The position numbers were made by a program, and so were the translations under genes. From assembly GCA_007751255.1 (NCBI GenBank), contig CP036296.1:1860001-1924000 (forward strand): 64,000 nucleotides of DNA, written 5' to 3'. Under the pieces are notes generated by a model, which did no database searches, had not been told where the DNA came from, and saw nothing but the letters and a program-made list of their open reading frames with translations. Shown here one piece after another: positions 1 to 9,538 of this stretch. Source of the stretch: Engelhardtia mirabilis. Lineage in GTDB: Bacteria > Planctomycetota > UBA1135 > GCA-002686595. The stretch's first letter is position 1; each line of letters opens with the position of its first letter.

Positions 1-349
1 GCGCCATCCTAGGGACCACTGGACCCTTTGCAAGTCATCCGGGCCGACGGATGCGCCCTGCGAACTCCCCTGGGCCGCGGGGCGCCGGGGGCCGGTCCTG
101 AGCCTGGAGCAACGGCCCGATCAGCGGTCTCGGCTCGGCGGCCGATCCCCGCCCCGGCTGCGGACTCCCGGCGATCGTCCGGATCAGGCCTGACCCGAGG
201 CCAGCGGCGCAGGGGCGACACCACGGCCTGAGCGGGGAGTCCGCGCGAAGGCACCAGCGCTCTCGATTCCGATCAGTCGACCGAATCGGCGCCGGTGGGG
301 TGGGCCAGTCGCTCGCACCGCCCGCCGACCGCTGCGCCCGCCGAACCCG
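1..349. other. Left-edge non-coding stretch
   Basis: I see no supportable gene here. The short open frames overlap one another on both strands, have no recognisable domain and lack a convincing start, which is what very high GC produces by chance. The stretch lies downstream of the minus-strand propeller gene and ends at a long hairpin. Confidence 0.5.
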
Positions 350-389
350 CGGCCCACCCCGGCCGCCTCTCGGCGGCCGGGGTGGGCCG
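350..389 (-). terminator. 18-bp perfect hairpin downstream of the propeller gene
   Basis: Bases 350-367 pair perfectly with 372-389 around a 4-base TCTC loop. The stem is almost entirely G:C. It lies about 50 bases past the stop codon of the minus-strand gene that ends at 441. No T-run follows on either strand, so it is at best a U-tract-less terminator. The pairing is seen directly; the terminator role is inferred from position. Confidence 0.6.
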
Positions 390-440
390 GACGGGGTCGA
401 CTTCTCGAATCTCGGTTGGCGCACACGGCGCGGCGCGGGT

Positions 441-3400
441 TCAGGGCGCGAACGGCGCTTCCAGCGCGTTGCTGAACTCGATCCCTAGACCACCGAACAC
501 GACGACGGCGTGGACGCCCTGCAAGGCGATGGTCAAGCCCACCAGCTCGGGTGCGTTCGGCACCGGGATCGCGAAGTCGACGGTGCCCCCGGAGGTCGCC
601 ACGGAAGCCGCGGAGACGGGCGCCGGGGCGAAGGCCAGCAGCAACTCACCGATGCCCGGCAAGACGGAGCCGCAGCCGTTGCCATCCAATCCGAGTTGGC
701 CGGCGTAGAGGACCGCGAGGCCGGTGCCGGTCTGGGTCGGCTGCAACGCGAACTGGGCAACCTGGCCGATCGCGAGGCACGGCGAGCTGGCGCTCAGTTG
801 CGCCGGGTTGCCGCTGCAGCCCGCGATCGCGGTGAACGGGCCCGGTCCGGGGCAGCCCCACTGGGCGAGGAAACTGCTGCCGGTCGGCGACTGGCCGAAG
901 GAGCCGGCGCAGATCAGCTGCGCGGCGGCGCCGCTGCCATCGTCCCACGAAGCCATGGCGGTGACCCCCGAGCCGAGCCCCGCACCCAGGGGCGACCAGG
1001 TGCTGCCGTCCCACTTCGCGACGCCGCCGGCGGGGACACCTCCGGCAATGTTGAACACGCCGCCGGCGTAGAGCGCGGGCCCCGAGCCGCTCCCGTCGTC
1101 GTGGACGACCAGGGATTGGACGTACGGCGCGGTGGGCGAAGTGATGTCCATGCCGCTACCCAAGGTCGACCAGGAAGTGCCATCCCAGGCGGCGATGTGG
1201 GCAGCGGGCAGTCCATCGACGCTCGTGAAGCGGCCGCCCACGATCAGGGCCGGGCCCGGTCCGCTGCCATCGTCGAAGACGTCCAAGGCGAGCACGATGT
1301 CGTTGGTGCCTGCACCCAAGGCGGACCAGGACGATCCATCCCACTTCGCGATGCCGCCGGTGGGTTGGCCCGCGATGCCCGTGACGGAACCGCCCGCGTA
1401 CAGGGCGGGGCCTGCTCCGCTACCGTCGTCGAAGACTCCCAGGTCCAAGATGCCGAGGAAGTCCGTGGTCAGGCCACTGCCCACCTGTGACCAGCTCGAG
1501 CCGTCCCATTTCGCCACGCGAAGAGCGGGCGTCGCGCCGGAGAACTGGAATGCGCCAGCGGCGTACAGTTGGGCTCCAGCACCGCTGCCGTCGTCGAAGG
1601 AAGTCAGCGAGTTGACCTTCCCACTGAGTCCCTCACCCATCGGCGACCAGGTCGAGCCGTCCCACTTGGCGACGCGAAGCGCCGGGTTGCCGCCGGCGGT
1701 GGTGAAGTTGCCTCCGGCGTACAGGGCAGGACCGGAGCCACTCCCGTCGTCGAAGACGTGGAGCGCATAGGTCGCGAAGTTCGTGCCGCCGCCGACCGGC
1801 GTCCATTGGCTTCCGTCCCACTTGGCGATCGACTGCGCGGTGATGCCTCCCAGGTAGAGGAAGCCGCCGGAGGCGTAGAGGGCCGGGCCCGATCCACTCC
1901 CGTCGTCGAAGATGGCGACGTCCTGGATGTAGGCGTTCGGCCCGTCGCCCAGACCCGACCAGTGGGCACCGTCCCAGATGGCGATGCGGCGACACCAGAT
2001 TCCCTCGGCCAAGAACAGATCGCCCCCGGCGAACAGCACCGAGCCCGCGCCGCTGCCGTCGTCGAAGCTCGCCAGGGCGTAGGCCGTTTGATCGACGCCA
2101 TCCCCCAGGGCGGTCCAGTTGGATCCGTCCCACTTGGCCAGGCGGTTCGCGGTGGCGCTCCCCGCCGTCGTGAAGTCCCCGCCGGCGTAGAGGGCCGGAC
2201 CGGCGCCGCTGCCGTCGTCGTGCACGGTCAGGGCGTTCACACCGAATGTCCCCGAGACCCCGCTGCCGACCGGCGACCAGGCGCTCCCGTCCCACTGCGC
2301 GATGTGGGACGCCGGAGCTCCCCCTGCGAGGGTGAAGTCTCCGCCGGCATAGAGCTTGTCGCCGGATCCACTCCCGTCGTCGAAGACCGCCAGTGCTTGG
2401 ATGCCGATCTTGAAGAGGGTGAAGCTCTTCGTTCCCGCGCCCAGGGTCGACCAGCTCGTGCCGTCCCACCTGGCGATCTGGCTCGCGGCCATGCCGCCCG
2501 CGTTGGTGAAGCGTCCCCCGACGTACAGGGCGGGCCCCGCGCCGCCCCCGTCGTCGTGGGAGACCATCGCGTAGGCGATGTTGTTGACTCCGGACCCCAG
2601 CGACGACCAGGTCGTGCCGTCCCACTTGGCGACACGGCTGGCGGCGACGCCGCCCGCCGCCGTGAAGCGTCCGGCCACGAAGAGCGCGGGCCCCGACCCG
2701 CTGCCGTCGTCGTGCACGACCAGGCCCTCGACCTTCTCGTTCAGGCCGGTTCCCAGGGCAGTCCACGCGTTGCCGTCCCACTTGGCGATTCGACTGGCGG
2801 AGGTGCCCCCAGCGAGGGTGAAGGTTCCTCCGACGAAGAGGGCGGGACCCGAACCGCTCCCGTCGTCGTAGACGACCATTTCATGGACCGAGTTGTTCAA
2901 GCCCGCTCCGAGGCTCTCCCAGGTCTGGCCGGTCCACTTGGCGACTCGATTCGCCGAGACCGGGCCCGCGGAGGTGAAGGACCCCCCCGCGAAGAGGGCG
3001 GGCCCCGATCCGCTCCCGTCGTCGAAGATGGCGAAGGCATAGACGGGGTCGCTCATGCCGGGCAAGCCTCCGAACGAGGGGATCCACTCCGGCTGGCAGG
3101 CGCTCGCGCTGGTGAGGAGCAGGTCGCCGACGTGGGTCGTGCCACCGGCGACGGTCGCTCCCTGAGTCCGTGTCCCGAAGTAGTTGCCGCCCTGGATCGA
3201 GATGGCCGCGGTCACCGTCAGGCCCGCGCCGGCGGGCGGGGCGACGAGCGTCAGCTCGAAGTGTCCCTGGGCGTCCGTGCTGGTCTGTCCACCCCGGTTG
3301 GTGAAGACCACGGCACCGGAGACCGGATCGCCGCCGGCATCGACGGCGCGCCCGACGAGGGTGGTCGAATGCCGTGCGTCGCCGACAGGCTGCGTCGGCG

Positions 3401-3518
3401 CGACCTGCATCATCGGGGGCTGGGCGTCCGCTCGAGAAGCCTGCGCCGACGCGGGCGACAGGTGCGCCGCAAGACCGGCGAAAGAAAGGGCCAGGGGGAG
3501 GAGCTGTGAGAGTTTCAT
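441..3518 (-). CDS. Secreted 14-repeat beta-propeller-like protein with planctomycete C-terminal module
   Basis: The 1025-residue product starts at the ATG at 3518, chosen because it opens a clear signal peptide (MKLSQLLPLALSF..., ending near SAQA, residue 27). Upstream frame extension is non-coding in character, and no Shine-Dalgarno is visible. Residues about 55-130 resemble a carboxypeptidase regulatory-like beta-sandwich. Fourteen repeats of roughly 50-55 residues follow, each with the pattern FDDGSGxGPALYxGGxFTxAGG then AKWDGSxWSxLGxG, resembling kelch/WD propeller blades. The last 120 residues form a beta-rich module related to those ending other secreted proteins in this window. Likely exported, surface or extracellular; binding partner unknown. 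The family type is recognised; the function is not. Confidence 0.88.
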   Translation of the reverse strand: MKLSQLLPLALSFAGLAAHLSPASAQASRADAQPPMMQVAPTQPVGDARHSTTLVGRAVDAGGDPVSGAVVFTNRGGQTSTDAQGHFELTLVAPPAGAGLTVTAAISIQGGNYFGTRTQGATVAGGTTHVGDLLLTSASACQPEWIPSFGGLPGMSDPVYAFAIFDDGSGSGPALFAGGSFTSAGPVSANRVAKWTGQTWESLGAGLNNSVHEMVVYDDGSGSGPALFVGGTFTLAGGTSASRIAKWDGNAWTALGTGLNEKVEGLVVHDDGSGSGPALFVAGRFTAAGGVAASRVAKWDGTTWSSLGSGVNNIAYAMVSHDDGGGAGPALYVGGRFTNAGGMAASQIARWDGTSWSTLGAGTKSFTLFKIGIQALAVFDDGSGSGDKLYAGGDFTLAGGAPASHIAQWDGSAWSPVGSGVSGTFGVNALTVHDDGSGAGPALYAGGDFTTAGSATANRLAKWDGSNWTALGDGVDQTAYALASFDDGSGAGSVLFAGGDLFLAEGIWCRRIAIWDGAHWSGLGDGPNAYIQDVAIFDDGSGSGPALYASGGFLYLGGITAQSIAKWDGSQWTPVGGGTNFATYALHVFDDGSGSGPALYAGGNFTTAGGNPALRVAKWDGSTWSPMGEGLSGKVNSLTSFDDGSGAGAQLYAAGAFQFSGATPALRVAKWDGSSWSQVGSGLTTDFLGILDLGVFDDGSGAGPALYAGGSVTGIAGQPTGGIAKWDGSSWSALGAGTNDIVLALDVFDDGSGPGPALIVGGRFTSVDGLPAAHIAAWDGTSWSTLGSGMDITSPTAPYVQSLVVHDDGSGSGPALYAGGVFNIAGGVPAGGVAKWDGSTWSPLGAGLGSGVTAMASWDDGSGAAAQLICAGSFGQSPTGSSFLAQWGCPGPGPFTAIAGCSGNPAQLSASSPCLAIGQVAQFALQPTQTGTGLAVLYAGQLGLDGNGCGSVLPGIGELLLAFAPAPVSAASVATSGGTVDFAIPVPNAPELVGLTIALQGVHAVVVFGGLGIEFSNALEAPFAP

Positions 3519-4166
3519 CGAGGGAGGGGAGAGGGCCCAGGTCGGCGGTAGCGACGGCCTGGCTCGGCAACCGCGGTCGTCGGGGAGAGGTTTGGATCGG
3601 ACCGGAGCGCGGGATCGATCGCACCGCGGGGCGTGGTCACGGGAAGGGAGGTCGGCGAGAGCTGTCTCGCCGAGGGGGTCGAGTTCCCCGACCCCGTGGC
3701 CGACGGCAGCACGGGGCTGGATGGCCCGCGGACAGGGCGCGACCGGCGAGAGTCGGCCGACGATTCGACGGGTCTGATCCGCGCCGCCCACGAAAGTGCG
3801 TCGCGGCCACGAGCGGGCCGGAGTCCTTCCACATCCCGGCAGACCCAGTTGGAGCGCCGCGGACAGAGGTCTCTGGCGGCGCGAGGTCGGTCATCCGCCA
3901 GTCGAAGTCGCAAAATCCGACTTCCTGCTTCGGACTCGTCACCGCGGCTTGCGCCCTGACTGGCCAACTGGCTGACCTTCGACGACCCGCTGCGAGCCTC
4001 CGGCGGGGACCGCTCCGGTGAAGTCCCGCCAGGAAAGGACCTTGCTTGGTCGGCCCACGATCGTGGGGTCGATCCGGCCCGACGCCAGAGCCCGGGGCCA
4101 GCGCGCGGCGCTCGGGTTGCGGTACGGGCGGCGCTATAGTCGCCGCGCCGGTGGGCCGGAGCGGTC
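3519..4166. other. Intergenic region between divergent genes
   Basis: This 650-base region separates the minus-strand propeller gene from a plus-strand membrane protein gene. No gene is supported. A TATAGT hexamer at 4135-4140, about 27 bases before the GTG at 4167, could be a -10 box, but I find no -35 at 16-18 bases, so I do not call a promoter. The rest is expected to hold both upstream control regions. Confidence 0.45.
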
Positions 4167-5720
4167 GTGGCGCGCCGAGGGCCGTGCGACCCAGGAAGAC
4201 GCCCCGACCCCTTGCAACCCCTCCCCTCCGACCCGAGTGCTCGGCAAGCGCCCCCTGGATCGGGGTCCCGCCCCGACGTGGTCTGGGCCCTGGGCCTGGG
4301 CTCGTTGACGGCCCTCTGTGCCTGGCTCCTGCGCCAACCTCGCCTCTACGGGGACGGCTCCGGCCTGGTCAGCTTCGCCGCGCTGGGTGGGGGGGAGAGC
4401 TACCACCACGTGCTGGTGGTGCCGCTCCTGCGTCTGGCCACCGAACTCCTGGGTCGCGGACCGGCGGGAGTCCTGTTGGCCTCGCATCTGGTCGTCGCGT
4501 CGGCGGCTGGCGTGGCGGTCGGTTGCCTCTTCGCCGCCCTGCGCTGCCTCGGCCTGTCGCGCTCGCGAGCGGTCTTCGGCGCGGCGCTGTTCGCGACCAC
4601 GCCGGGCGCCGTGTTCTTCGCGACGACCTTCGAAGTCCACGTGTTGCACGTCGCGGCGGTGCTCGCGACCGCCCTGGTCGCACTCGTCGCGCCCTGGCGC
4701 CGACCGGTACTCGGCGTGGGGTTGGTCGGAACGTGTTTGGCGATCACCTACGGAACCCACGTCTCCACGCCGCTGATCGGCTTCGGCGTGCTCGGCCTGT
4801 GCCAACTGGGAGCCCGGCGCGTCGGTCGCCGCTTCAGCCTGCCTGCGCTGCTCTTCGCGGTCGGCCCGGCGCTCTTGACGCTGTTGGTCGTCGGGATGGG
4901 CCTCGCTGGACTGATTCGTACCGGCCGCTTCGATCCCCTCGCGGTCGATCGTGAAGTCGAGATCGTCTCGAGCTTCTACACCGGTCATGCGGGCGCCCTG
5001 GCCCTCGCCGTCCACAACATCGCCCTGCCGCTGCTGCTCTTGACGCCCCTGGCCATCGCGGGCCTGTTGCTCGGGCGCCTGCGCGGATGGCACCTGGCGA
5101 CGTGCCTCGCGCTCGTCGTCCCGAGCTGGGTCTTCTTCCAAGTCTGGGGCGTCAACGAGCGCGGAGCCTACCTGCTGCCCACGGCGGCGTTCTTGGCTTG
5201 GCCAGCGGCCCTGGCCTGGCCCACTGCGAACCGAGGCACCTTGGCCCGAGCCCTGGCCCTCGTCGTGATCGCCATTCAACTGACCCTGGCCCTGGTCCAG
5301 TGGAGCGCTTGGAACCGCGGCTGGAACTACGACGAGCGCGTCGCGGCGATCGACGCCGCCCTACCCGAGGGCGGCACCGTGATCCGGCTCTGGATGGACG
5401 CGCCCGAGGTCACCATCTGGCGTCCCGACGTGGCCGAGCTCGACGTCTCGCGCCAGATCTCCGCCACGATGGTCTCCGGCGCGCCGCCCGAAGCGATCGC
5501 GGCCGCCGCCGATGCGATCGACGTGATCCTGGCCGTGGAGCCGGTCGCCATGGACGTGAGCTACACCGCGCGCCTCGACTTCCACGAGGCCGCCGGGCGA
5601 CTGCGCTACCTGTCGGCGTTGGAGGAGGCCGTGCGCCAGCGCTTCGACGTGGTCGAGCATCGCCTCGGCCTGTGGCGCTTCCTGACGGTGACTCAGCCGG
5701 CCGGCTCGAGCGACAGGTGA
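4167..5720 (+). CDS. Polytopic membrane protein, GT-C/DUF2723-like
   Basis: The 517-residue product starts at a GTG at 4167. After a hydrophilic first 35 residues it has about 10-11 hydrophobic segments through residue 410, then a soluble C-terminal tail of about 100 residues. The segment around residues 135-165 reads like the lumenal region of DUF2723/GT-C membrane proteins (FATTPGAVFFATTFEVHVLH), where an acidic residue precedes a conserved helix. A lipid-linked-sugar glycosyltransferase role is possible but I cannot point to the catalytic pair with certainty. Its 3' end overlaps the convergent hydantoinase-type gene by 28 bases. The true start could be a little downstream, because the first 30 residues are low-complexity. 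Confidence 0.72.
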   Translation: MARRGPCDPGRRPDPLQPLPSDPSARQAPPGSGSRPDVVWALGLGSLTALCAWLLRQPRLYGDGSGLVSFAALGGGESYHHVLVVPLLRLATELLGRGPAGVLLASHLVVASAAGVAVGCLFAALRCLGLSRSRAVFGAALFATTPGAVFFATTFEVHVLHVAAVLATALVALVAPWRRPVLGVGLVGTCLAITYGTHVSTPLIGFGVLGLCQLGARRVGRRFSLPALLFAVGPALLTLLVVGMGLAGLIRTGRFDPLAVDREVEIVSSFYTGHAGALALAVHNIALPLLLLTPLAIAGLLLGRLRGWHLATCLALVVPSWVFFQVWGVNERGAYLLPTAAFLAWPAALAWPTANRGTLARALALVVIAIQLTLALVQWSAWNRGWNYDERVAAIDAALPEGGTVIRLWMDAPEVTIWRPDVAELDVSRQISATMVSGAPPEAIAAAADAIDVILAVEPVAMDVSYTARLDFHEAAGRLRYLSALEEAVRQRFDVVEHRLGLWRFLTVTQPAGSSDR

Positions 5721-7708
5721 CCGCCGCGCACGACCAGCGCGCCCCAACCGGGCGGAACGATGGTCGTGCCCGAGAACTCCTCGACCAGGGCCGGGCCGTC
5801 GATCCGATGCCCGGGGGCCAGGGTCGCGCGGTCCAGCACGGGCGTTCTCACCCAGCGCCCGAACCAGGCGCGGCGCTGGCCGATCGTGGCGGCTGTGGGA
5901 GCGGGTCGCCGCCGCGGCCGCGCCGTATCGGCTTCGGAGCGCCCGCCGCGGATCGAAACGCGCACCCGCAGGCACACCAACTCCACGCCGCGCTCCGGTA
6001 AACGGTAGCCGTAGAGCTGTTCGTGGGCGTCGTGGAAGCGCGCCGTCAGTCGCGCGGCGTCGGTCAGTCGCAGCTCGTAGGCCTGGCCCTCGTAGCGCAG
6101 GTCGACCTCCAGCTCCACGTCGGTCGCACCCCGCGCGCCGCTCGCCGCGAGCTCCGCGCGCGCGTCGGCCACCAAGGACCGCAGCTGTTTGCGACGGCGC
6201 GTCGCGGGCCAGCGTTCCAGGGACTCGAGCACCGTCGCGGCGCGGTCGGCGCTGGCCACGGCGCGGGTCATGCCCCAGGCTGACAGGGCACCGGGATGGC
6301 GCGGAACCAGCGCGCCCGGCATCTGCAAGCTGGCCGCCAGGGCCGCGGCGTGCAGCCCGCCGGCGCCGCCGAAGGCCACCAGGGGCAGGCGCCGCGGGTC
6401 CTGCCCACGCTCGAGGGTCATGACCGAGACCGCCCGCCGCATGGCGGCGCGAGCCGCGTCGAGCACGGCGCCGGCGGCGCGGTCGGCGTCGGTGCCCAGG
6501 CGCCGGCCGAGGTCCTCGAAGGCGCGCGCGACGGCGTCGCGGTCCAACTCGAGGGCGCCGCCCAGGAAGCGGCCGCCGGCCACGTGCCCGAGCTGCACGT
6601 GGGCGTCGGTGACGGTCGGCTCGTCGGACTTGCCGTAGCACACCGGACCGGGGTCGGCGCCGGCGCTCTCGGGTCCGACCGCGAGGCCGCCGCCGCCGTC
6701 CACCCGCGCGATCGAGCCGCCCCCGCAGCCGACCGTGTGCAGGTCGAGGCAGGGTACGCCGATCGGGTGGCCGGCGACCTCGGGCAGGTCGGTCGAGGCG
6801 CGCGCCTCGTCCGCGGCGAGGGGCGCGGTGGCGGCGAAGGCCACGTCGGTGCTGGTGCCGCCCATGTCGAGCGCGACCAGGCGCGCGAAGCCCGCGTCGC
6901 GGGCCGCTTCGACTGCGCCGACGACGCCGCCGGCGGGGCCGGAGAGGACGATGCGAACCGGCTCCGCCGCCGCGCGTTCGGCGCTGAGCAGGCCCCCGCG
7001 CGAGCTCAACAGGCTCAAACGGGCGGGCGCCAGGGCCGCCGCGAGGCGCTCGAGGTAGCTCGCCACCACCGGAGCGAGGGCGGCGTTGACCAGGGCCGTC
7101 TCGAAGCGCTCGAACTCGCGGTGCTCGGGCAGGAGCTCGGCGGAGCAGGTCACCGGCAGGCCCAGGGGCGCCAGGGCGTCGGCGACGCGCCGTTCGTCGG
7201 CCGGGTCCGCGTAGCTGTGGAGCAGGCACACGGCGATGGACTCAGGGCCCGCTCGGCGGATCCGGCGCACGAGCTTGGCCAGGTCCTCGTCGCTGGCGGT
7301 GGCGATGCGCTCCAGGCGAGTGGGGTCGTCGGCCGCGGGCCAAACGCGCTCGTCCACGGTGAAGCGCAGTTCCCGCGCGACCAGGGGAGCCGGCCGCTGG
7401 GGCGAGAGGTCGTAGATGTCCGGCCGGGTCTGGCGCCCGATCTCGATCAGGTCCGCGAAGCCGCGGTTGGTGACCAGGGCCGCGCGCGCCACGCGTCCGG
7501 TCAGAAGGGCGTTGAGGCCCACCGTCGTGCCGTGCACCACGCGGGTCCGCGCGTTCAGGGCGTCGAGCACGCGCGCGCCTTCGGCCACTGCCTGGCCTGG
7601 ATCGGCCGGAGTGGAGGGCAGCTTGTGGACGCGCTCCTCGCCGTCGCCCGCGAGCACGAGGTCGGTGAAGGTGCCGCCGGTGTCGACGCCGAGGATCGGG
7701 GCAGGCAT
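5693..7708 (-). CDS. Hydantoinase/oxoprolinase family protein, HyuA-type subunit
   Basis: The 671-residue product begins at the ATG at 7708. The N-terminus carries the ASKHA-fold phosphate-binding loop GVDTGGTFTDLV (residues 6-17). It is followed by the family block VVHGTTVGLNALL and, near residue 280, a second nucleotide-site loop (LDMGGTSTDVAF). This matches the A (ATP-binding) subunit of N-methylhydantoinase/5-oxoprolinase/acetone carboxylase enzymes in order and length. The usual HyuB partner is not adjacent, so the substrate (a hydantoin, oxoproline or related lactam) cannot be assigned. The gene is convergent with the membrane protein gene and overlaps it by 28 bases, and it is divergent from plsY. 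Confidence 0.9.
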   Translation of the reverse strand: MPAPILGVDTGGTFTDLVLAGDGEERVHKLPSTPADPGQAVAEGARVLDALNARTRVVHGTTVGLNALLTGRVARAALVTNRGFADLIEIGRQTRPDIYDLSPQRPAPLVARELRFTVDERVWPAADDPTRLERIATASDEDLAKLVRRIRRAGPESIAVCLLHSYADPADERRVADALAPLGLPVTCSAELLPEHREFERFETALVNAALAPVVASYLERLAAALAPARLSLLSSRGGLLSAERAAAEPVRIVLSGPAGGVVGAVEAARDAGFARLVALDMGGTSTDVAFAATAPLAADEARASTDLPEVAGHPIGVPCLDLHTVGCGGGSIARVDGGGGLAVGPESAGADPGPVCYGKSDEPTVTDAHVQLGHVAGGRFLGGALELDRDAVARAFEDLGRRLGTDADRAAGAVLDAARAAMRRAVSVMTLERGQDPRRLPLVAFGGAGGLHAAALAASLQMPGALVPRHPGALSAWGMTRAVASADRAATVLESLERWPATRRRKQLRSLVADARAELAASGARGATDVELEVDLRYEGQAYELRLTDAARLTARFHDAHEQLYGYRLPERGVELVCLRVRVSIRGGRSEADTARPRRRPAPTAATIGQRRAWFGRWVRTPVLDRATLAPGHRIDGPALVEEFSGTTIVPPGWGALVVRGGHLSLEPAG

Positions 7709-7852
7709 GGGCCGGCGCAGGGTACCGCCCCGCGGCCCCGGTGCGAGTCGGATCCGAGCCTGGCCGGGAGCCGGATCCGGACCGGGTTCCAGGGGCGGCA
7801 GGCTGATCGGACGGGCTTCGCACCCGGCCCTGGGCTAACCTCCTGGCCCGCG

Positions 7853-8500
7853 ATGCCGCCCCTCCCGGACTTCACCTCGGCCTTCCTCGGCGCCCTGCTG
7901 GTCTCCTACCTGCTGGGCTCGGTGCCGTTCGGATTCACCCTGGCGAAGCTGCTGCGCGGAGTCGACATCCGCACGATCGGGAGCGGGAACATCGGCGCCA
8001 CCAACGCCATGCGCGTGCTCGGCAAGCCCCTCGGGATCGTGGCCTTCCTGCTCGACTTCGCCAAGGGGGCGGTGCCGGCCGCGGTGATCGCGCCCCTTGC
8101 CGTGCCGCCGGACCAGGTCGGTGTCGCGGCGGTGCTCTGCGGCTTGGCTGCGGTGCTCGGCCACGTCTTCCCGATCTACCTGCGCTTCAAGGGCGGCAAG
8201 GCCGTCGCCACCGGTTGTGGGGTCGTGGTCGCGATCGATCCGGTCGTGTTCCTGATCAGCGGCCTGGTCTGGCTGCTCCTTTGGGGTACCACGCGCATGG
8301 TCGCCCTGGCCTCCATCGGTCTCGGCCTGGCCCTGCCCATCACCGCCGGTCTGCGAGCCGGTAGCGGCGGCGCCGAGCTGACCCTGTTCTGTGTGGGGCT
8401 CTGCCTCCTGATCCTCGTCCGACACCGATCGAACATCCGCCGCATGATCGCCGGCACCGAACCGCGCGGCGGTCACAAGCCCCCTGGAAGCGATGGCTGA
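7853..8500 (+). CDS. plsY: Glycerol-3-phosphate acyltransferase PlsY
   Basis: The 215-residue inner-membrane enzyme transfers the acyl group from acyl phosphate to sn-glycerol-3-phosphate, the first acylation of phospholipid synthesis. The three PlsY signatures are visible: SYLLGSVPFGF near residue 15, GSGNIGATNAMRVLG near residues 43-57, and FKGGKAVATG near residue 110. Several transmembrane segments surround them. The start at 7853 is the first ATG of the conserved N-terminus; no clear Shine-Dalgarno precedes it. The gene overlaps gpsA by 8 bases, so the supplier of glycerol-3-phosphate and its consumer are translated from one message. Confidence 0.96.
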   Translation: MPPLPDFTSAFLGALLVSYLLGSVPFGFTLAKLLRGVDIRTIGSGNIGATNAMRVLGKPLGIVAFLLDFAKGAVPAAVIAPLAVPPDQVGVAAVLCGLAAVLGHVFPIYLRFKGGKAVATGCGVVVAIDPVVFLISGLVWLLLWGTTRMVALASIGLGLALPITAGLRAGSGGAELTLFCVGLCLLILVRHRSNIRRMIAGTEPRGGHKPPGSDG

Positions 8501-9527
8501 GAAGACACGAATCCTGGTCCTTGGTGATGGAAGTTGGGGCACGGCCCTGGCGCGACTGTTGGTGCAGAACGGCGCCGACGTGGTGCTGTGGAGCGCCTTC
8601 CCGGAACGTCTGCGCGAGATGTCGGAGCGGCGGGCCAACGAGGCCTACCTGCCCGGGATCTCACTGCCGCAGGCCCTGCGTTTCGAGGCGGATCCCTTCG
8701 CGGCCGCGCGCGGCGTGGACCTGTGCCTGTCAGTGGTGCCGACCCAACACCTGCGCAAGGTGGTCACGCGCTTCGAGGACGCCCTCGGCGGCAACGTGCC
8801 GATCGTCAGCGCTACCAAGGGCCTCGAGATCGAGACGTTCCAACGGCCGACGGAGATCATCGCGTCCGAGCTCGGCGACCGACCCCTGTGCGTGCTCGCC
8901 GGCCCCAGCCACGCGGAGGAGGTCGCTCGCGGGCTGCCGGCTTCCCTCGTGGCGGCCTGCGACGACACGGCCGTCGCGGAGCAGGTCCAAGCGGCCTTCA
9001 ACTCGGAGACCTTCCGGGTCTACCGATCGACCGACCCGATCGGCGTCGAGCTGGCCGGGGCGCTCAAGAACGTGATCGCCATCGCCGCCGGGATCTCGGA
9101 CGGACTGGGCCTGGGCGACAACGCCAAGGCGGCCCTGCTCACCCGCGGCCTGGTCGAGATGGCGCGCTTCGGCGTGTCCCGCGGCGCGCGGCTCGAGACC
9201 TTCTTCGGGCTGGCCGGCATGGGTGACCTGATCACCACCTGCACCTCCCGGCACTCGCGCAACCGCGCGGTGGGGGAGCACATCGGCCGCGGCAAGACCC
9301 TCCAGGACGTGCTGGCCGAGATGTCGATGGTGGCCGAGGGCGTCTGGACCACCCAGGCCCTGTTCGGCCCCGAGGCCGAGGGCGTCGCGGTGTCGATGCC
9401 GATCGCCGAGCAGGTCCACGCCGTCCTGTTCGAGGGAGTCGACCCGGAGGAGGCCGTGCGCACGCTCATGCAGCGCTCGCCGACGGCCGAGATGGAAGGG
9501 TTGCTGCCCGGTTCCAGCGGAGCCTGA
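8493..9527 (+). CDS. gpsA: Glycerol-3-phosphate dehydrogenase [NAD(P)+]
   Basis: The 344-residue cytoplasmic enzyme reduces dihydroxyacetone phosphate to sn-glycerol-3-phosphate for phospholipid synthesis. The N-terminal dinucleotide-binding loop GDGSWGTALA occupies residues 11-20. The conserved lysine lies in SATKGLE, followed by AGPSHAEEVARGLP. The C-terminal helical domain has ELAGALKNVIAIAAGISDG and GLAGMGDL, all characteristic of GpsA. Length is typical. The start lies inside the end of plsY with a weak GGAAG four bases upstream, consistent with translational coupling in a plsY-gpsA operon. Confidence 0.97.
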   Translation: MAEKTRILVLGDGSWGTALARLLVQNGADVVLWSAFPERLREMSERRANEAYLPGISLPQALRFEADPFAAARGVDLCLSVVPTQHLRKVVTRFEDALGGNVPIVSATKGLEIETFQRPTEIIASELGDRPLCVLAGPSHAEEVARGLPASLVAACDDTAVAEQVQAAFNSETFRVYRSTDPIGVELAGALKNVIAIAAGISDGLGLGDNAKAALLTRGLVEMARFGVSRGARLETFFGLAGMGDLITTCTSRHSRNRAVGEHIGRGKTLQDVLAEMSMVAEGVWTTQALFGPEAEGVAVSMPIAEQVHAVLFEGVDPEEAVRTLMQRSPTAEMEGLLPGSSGA

Positions 9528-9538
9528 TCCCCATCGCC

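Noticed and set aside
1569-3509. Long plus-strand frame of 646 residues opposite the propeller gene
   Set aside because: It is the antisense of a repetitive GC-rich gene. Its repeats mirror the propeller units, it has no domain or start, and the minus-strand product has a signal peptide and coherent repeats.
4081-4140. A sigma-70 promoter for the membrane protein gene
   Set aside because: TATAGT at 4135-4140 is a fair -10, but the only TTG-type hexamer upstream is 12 bases away, too close for a -35.
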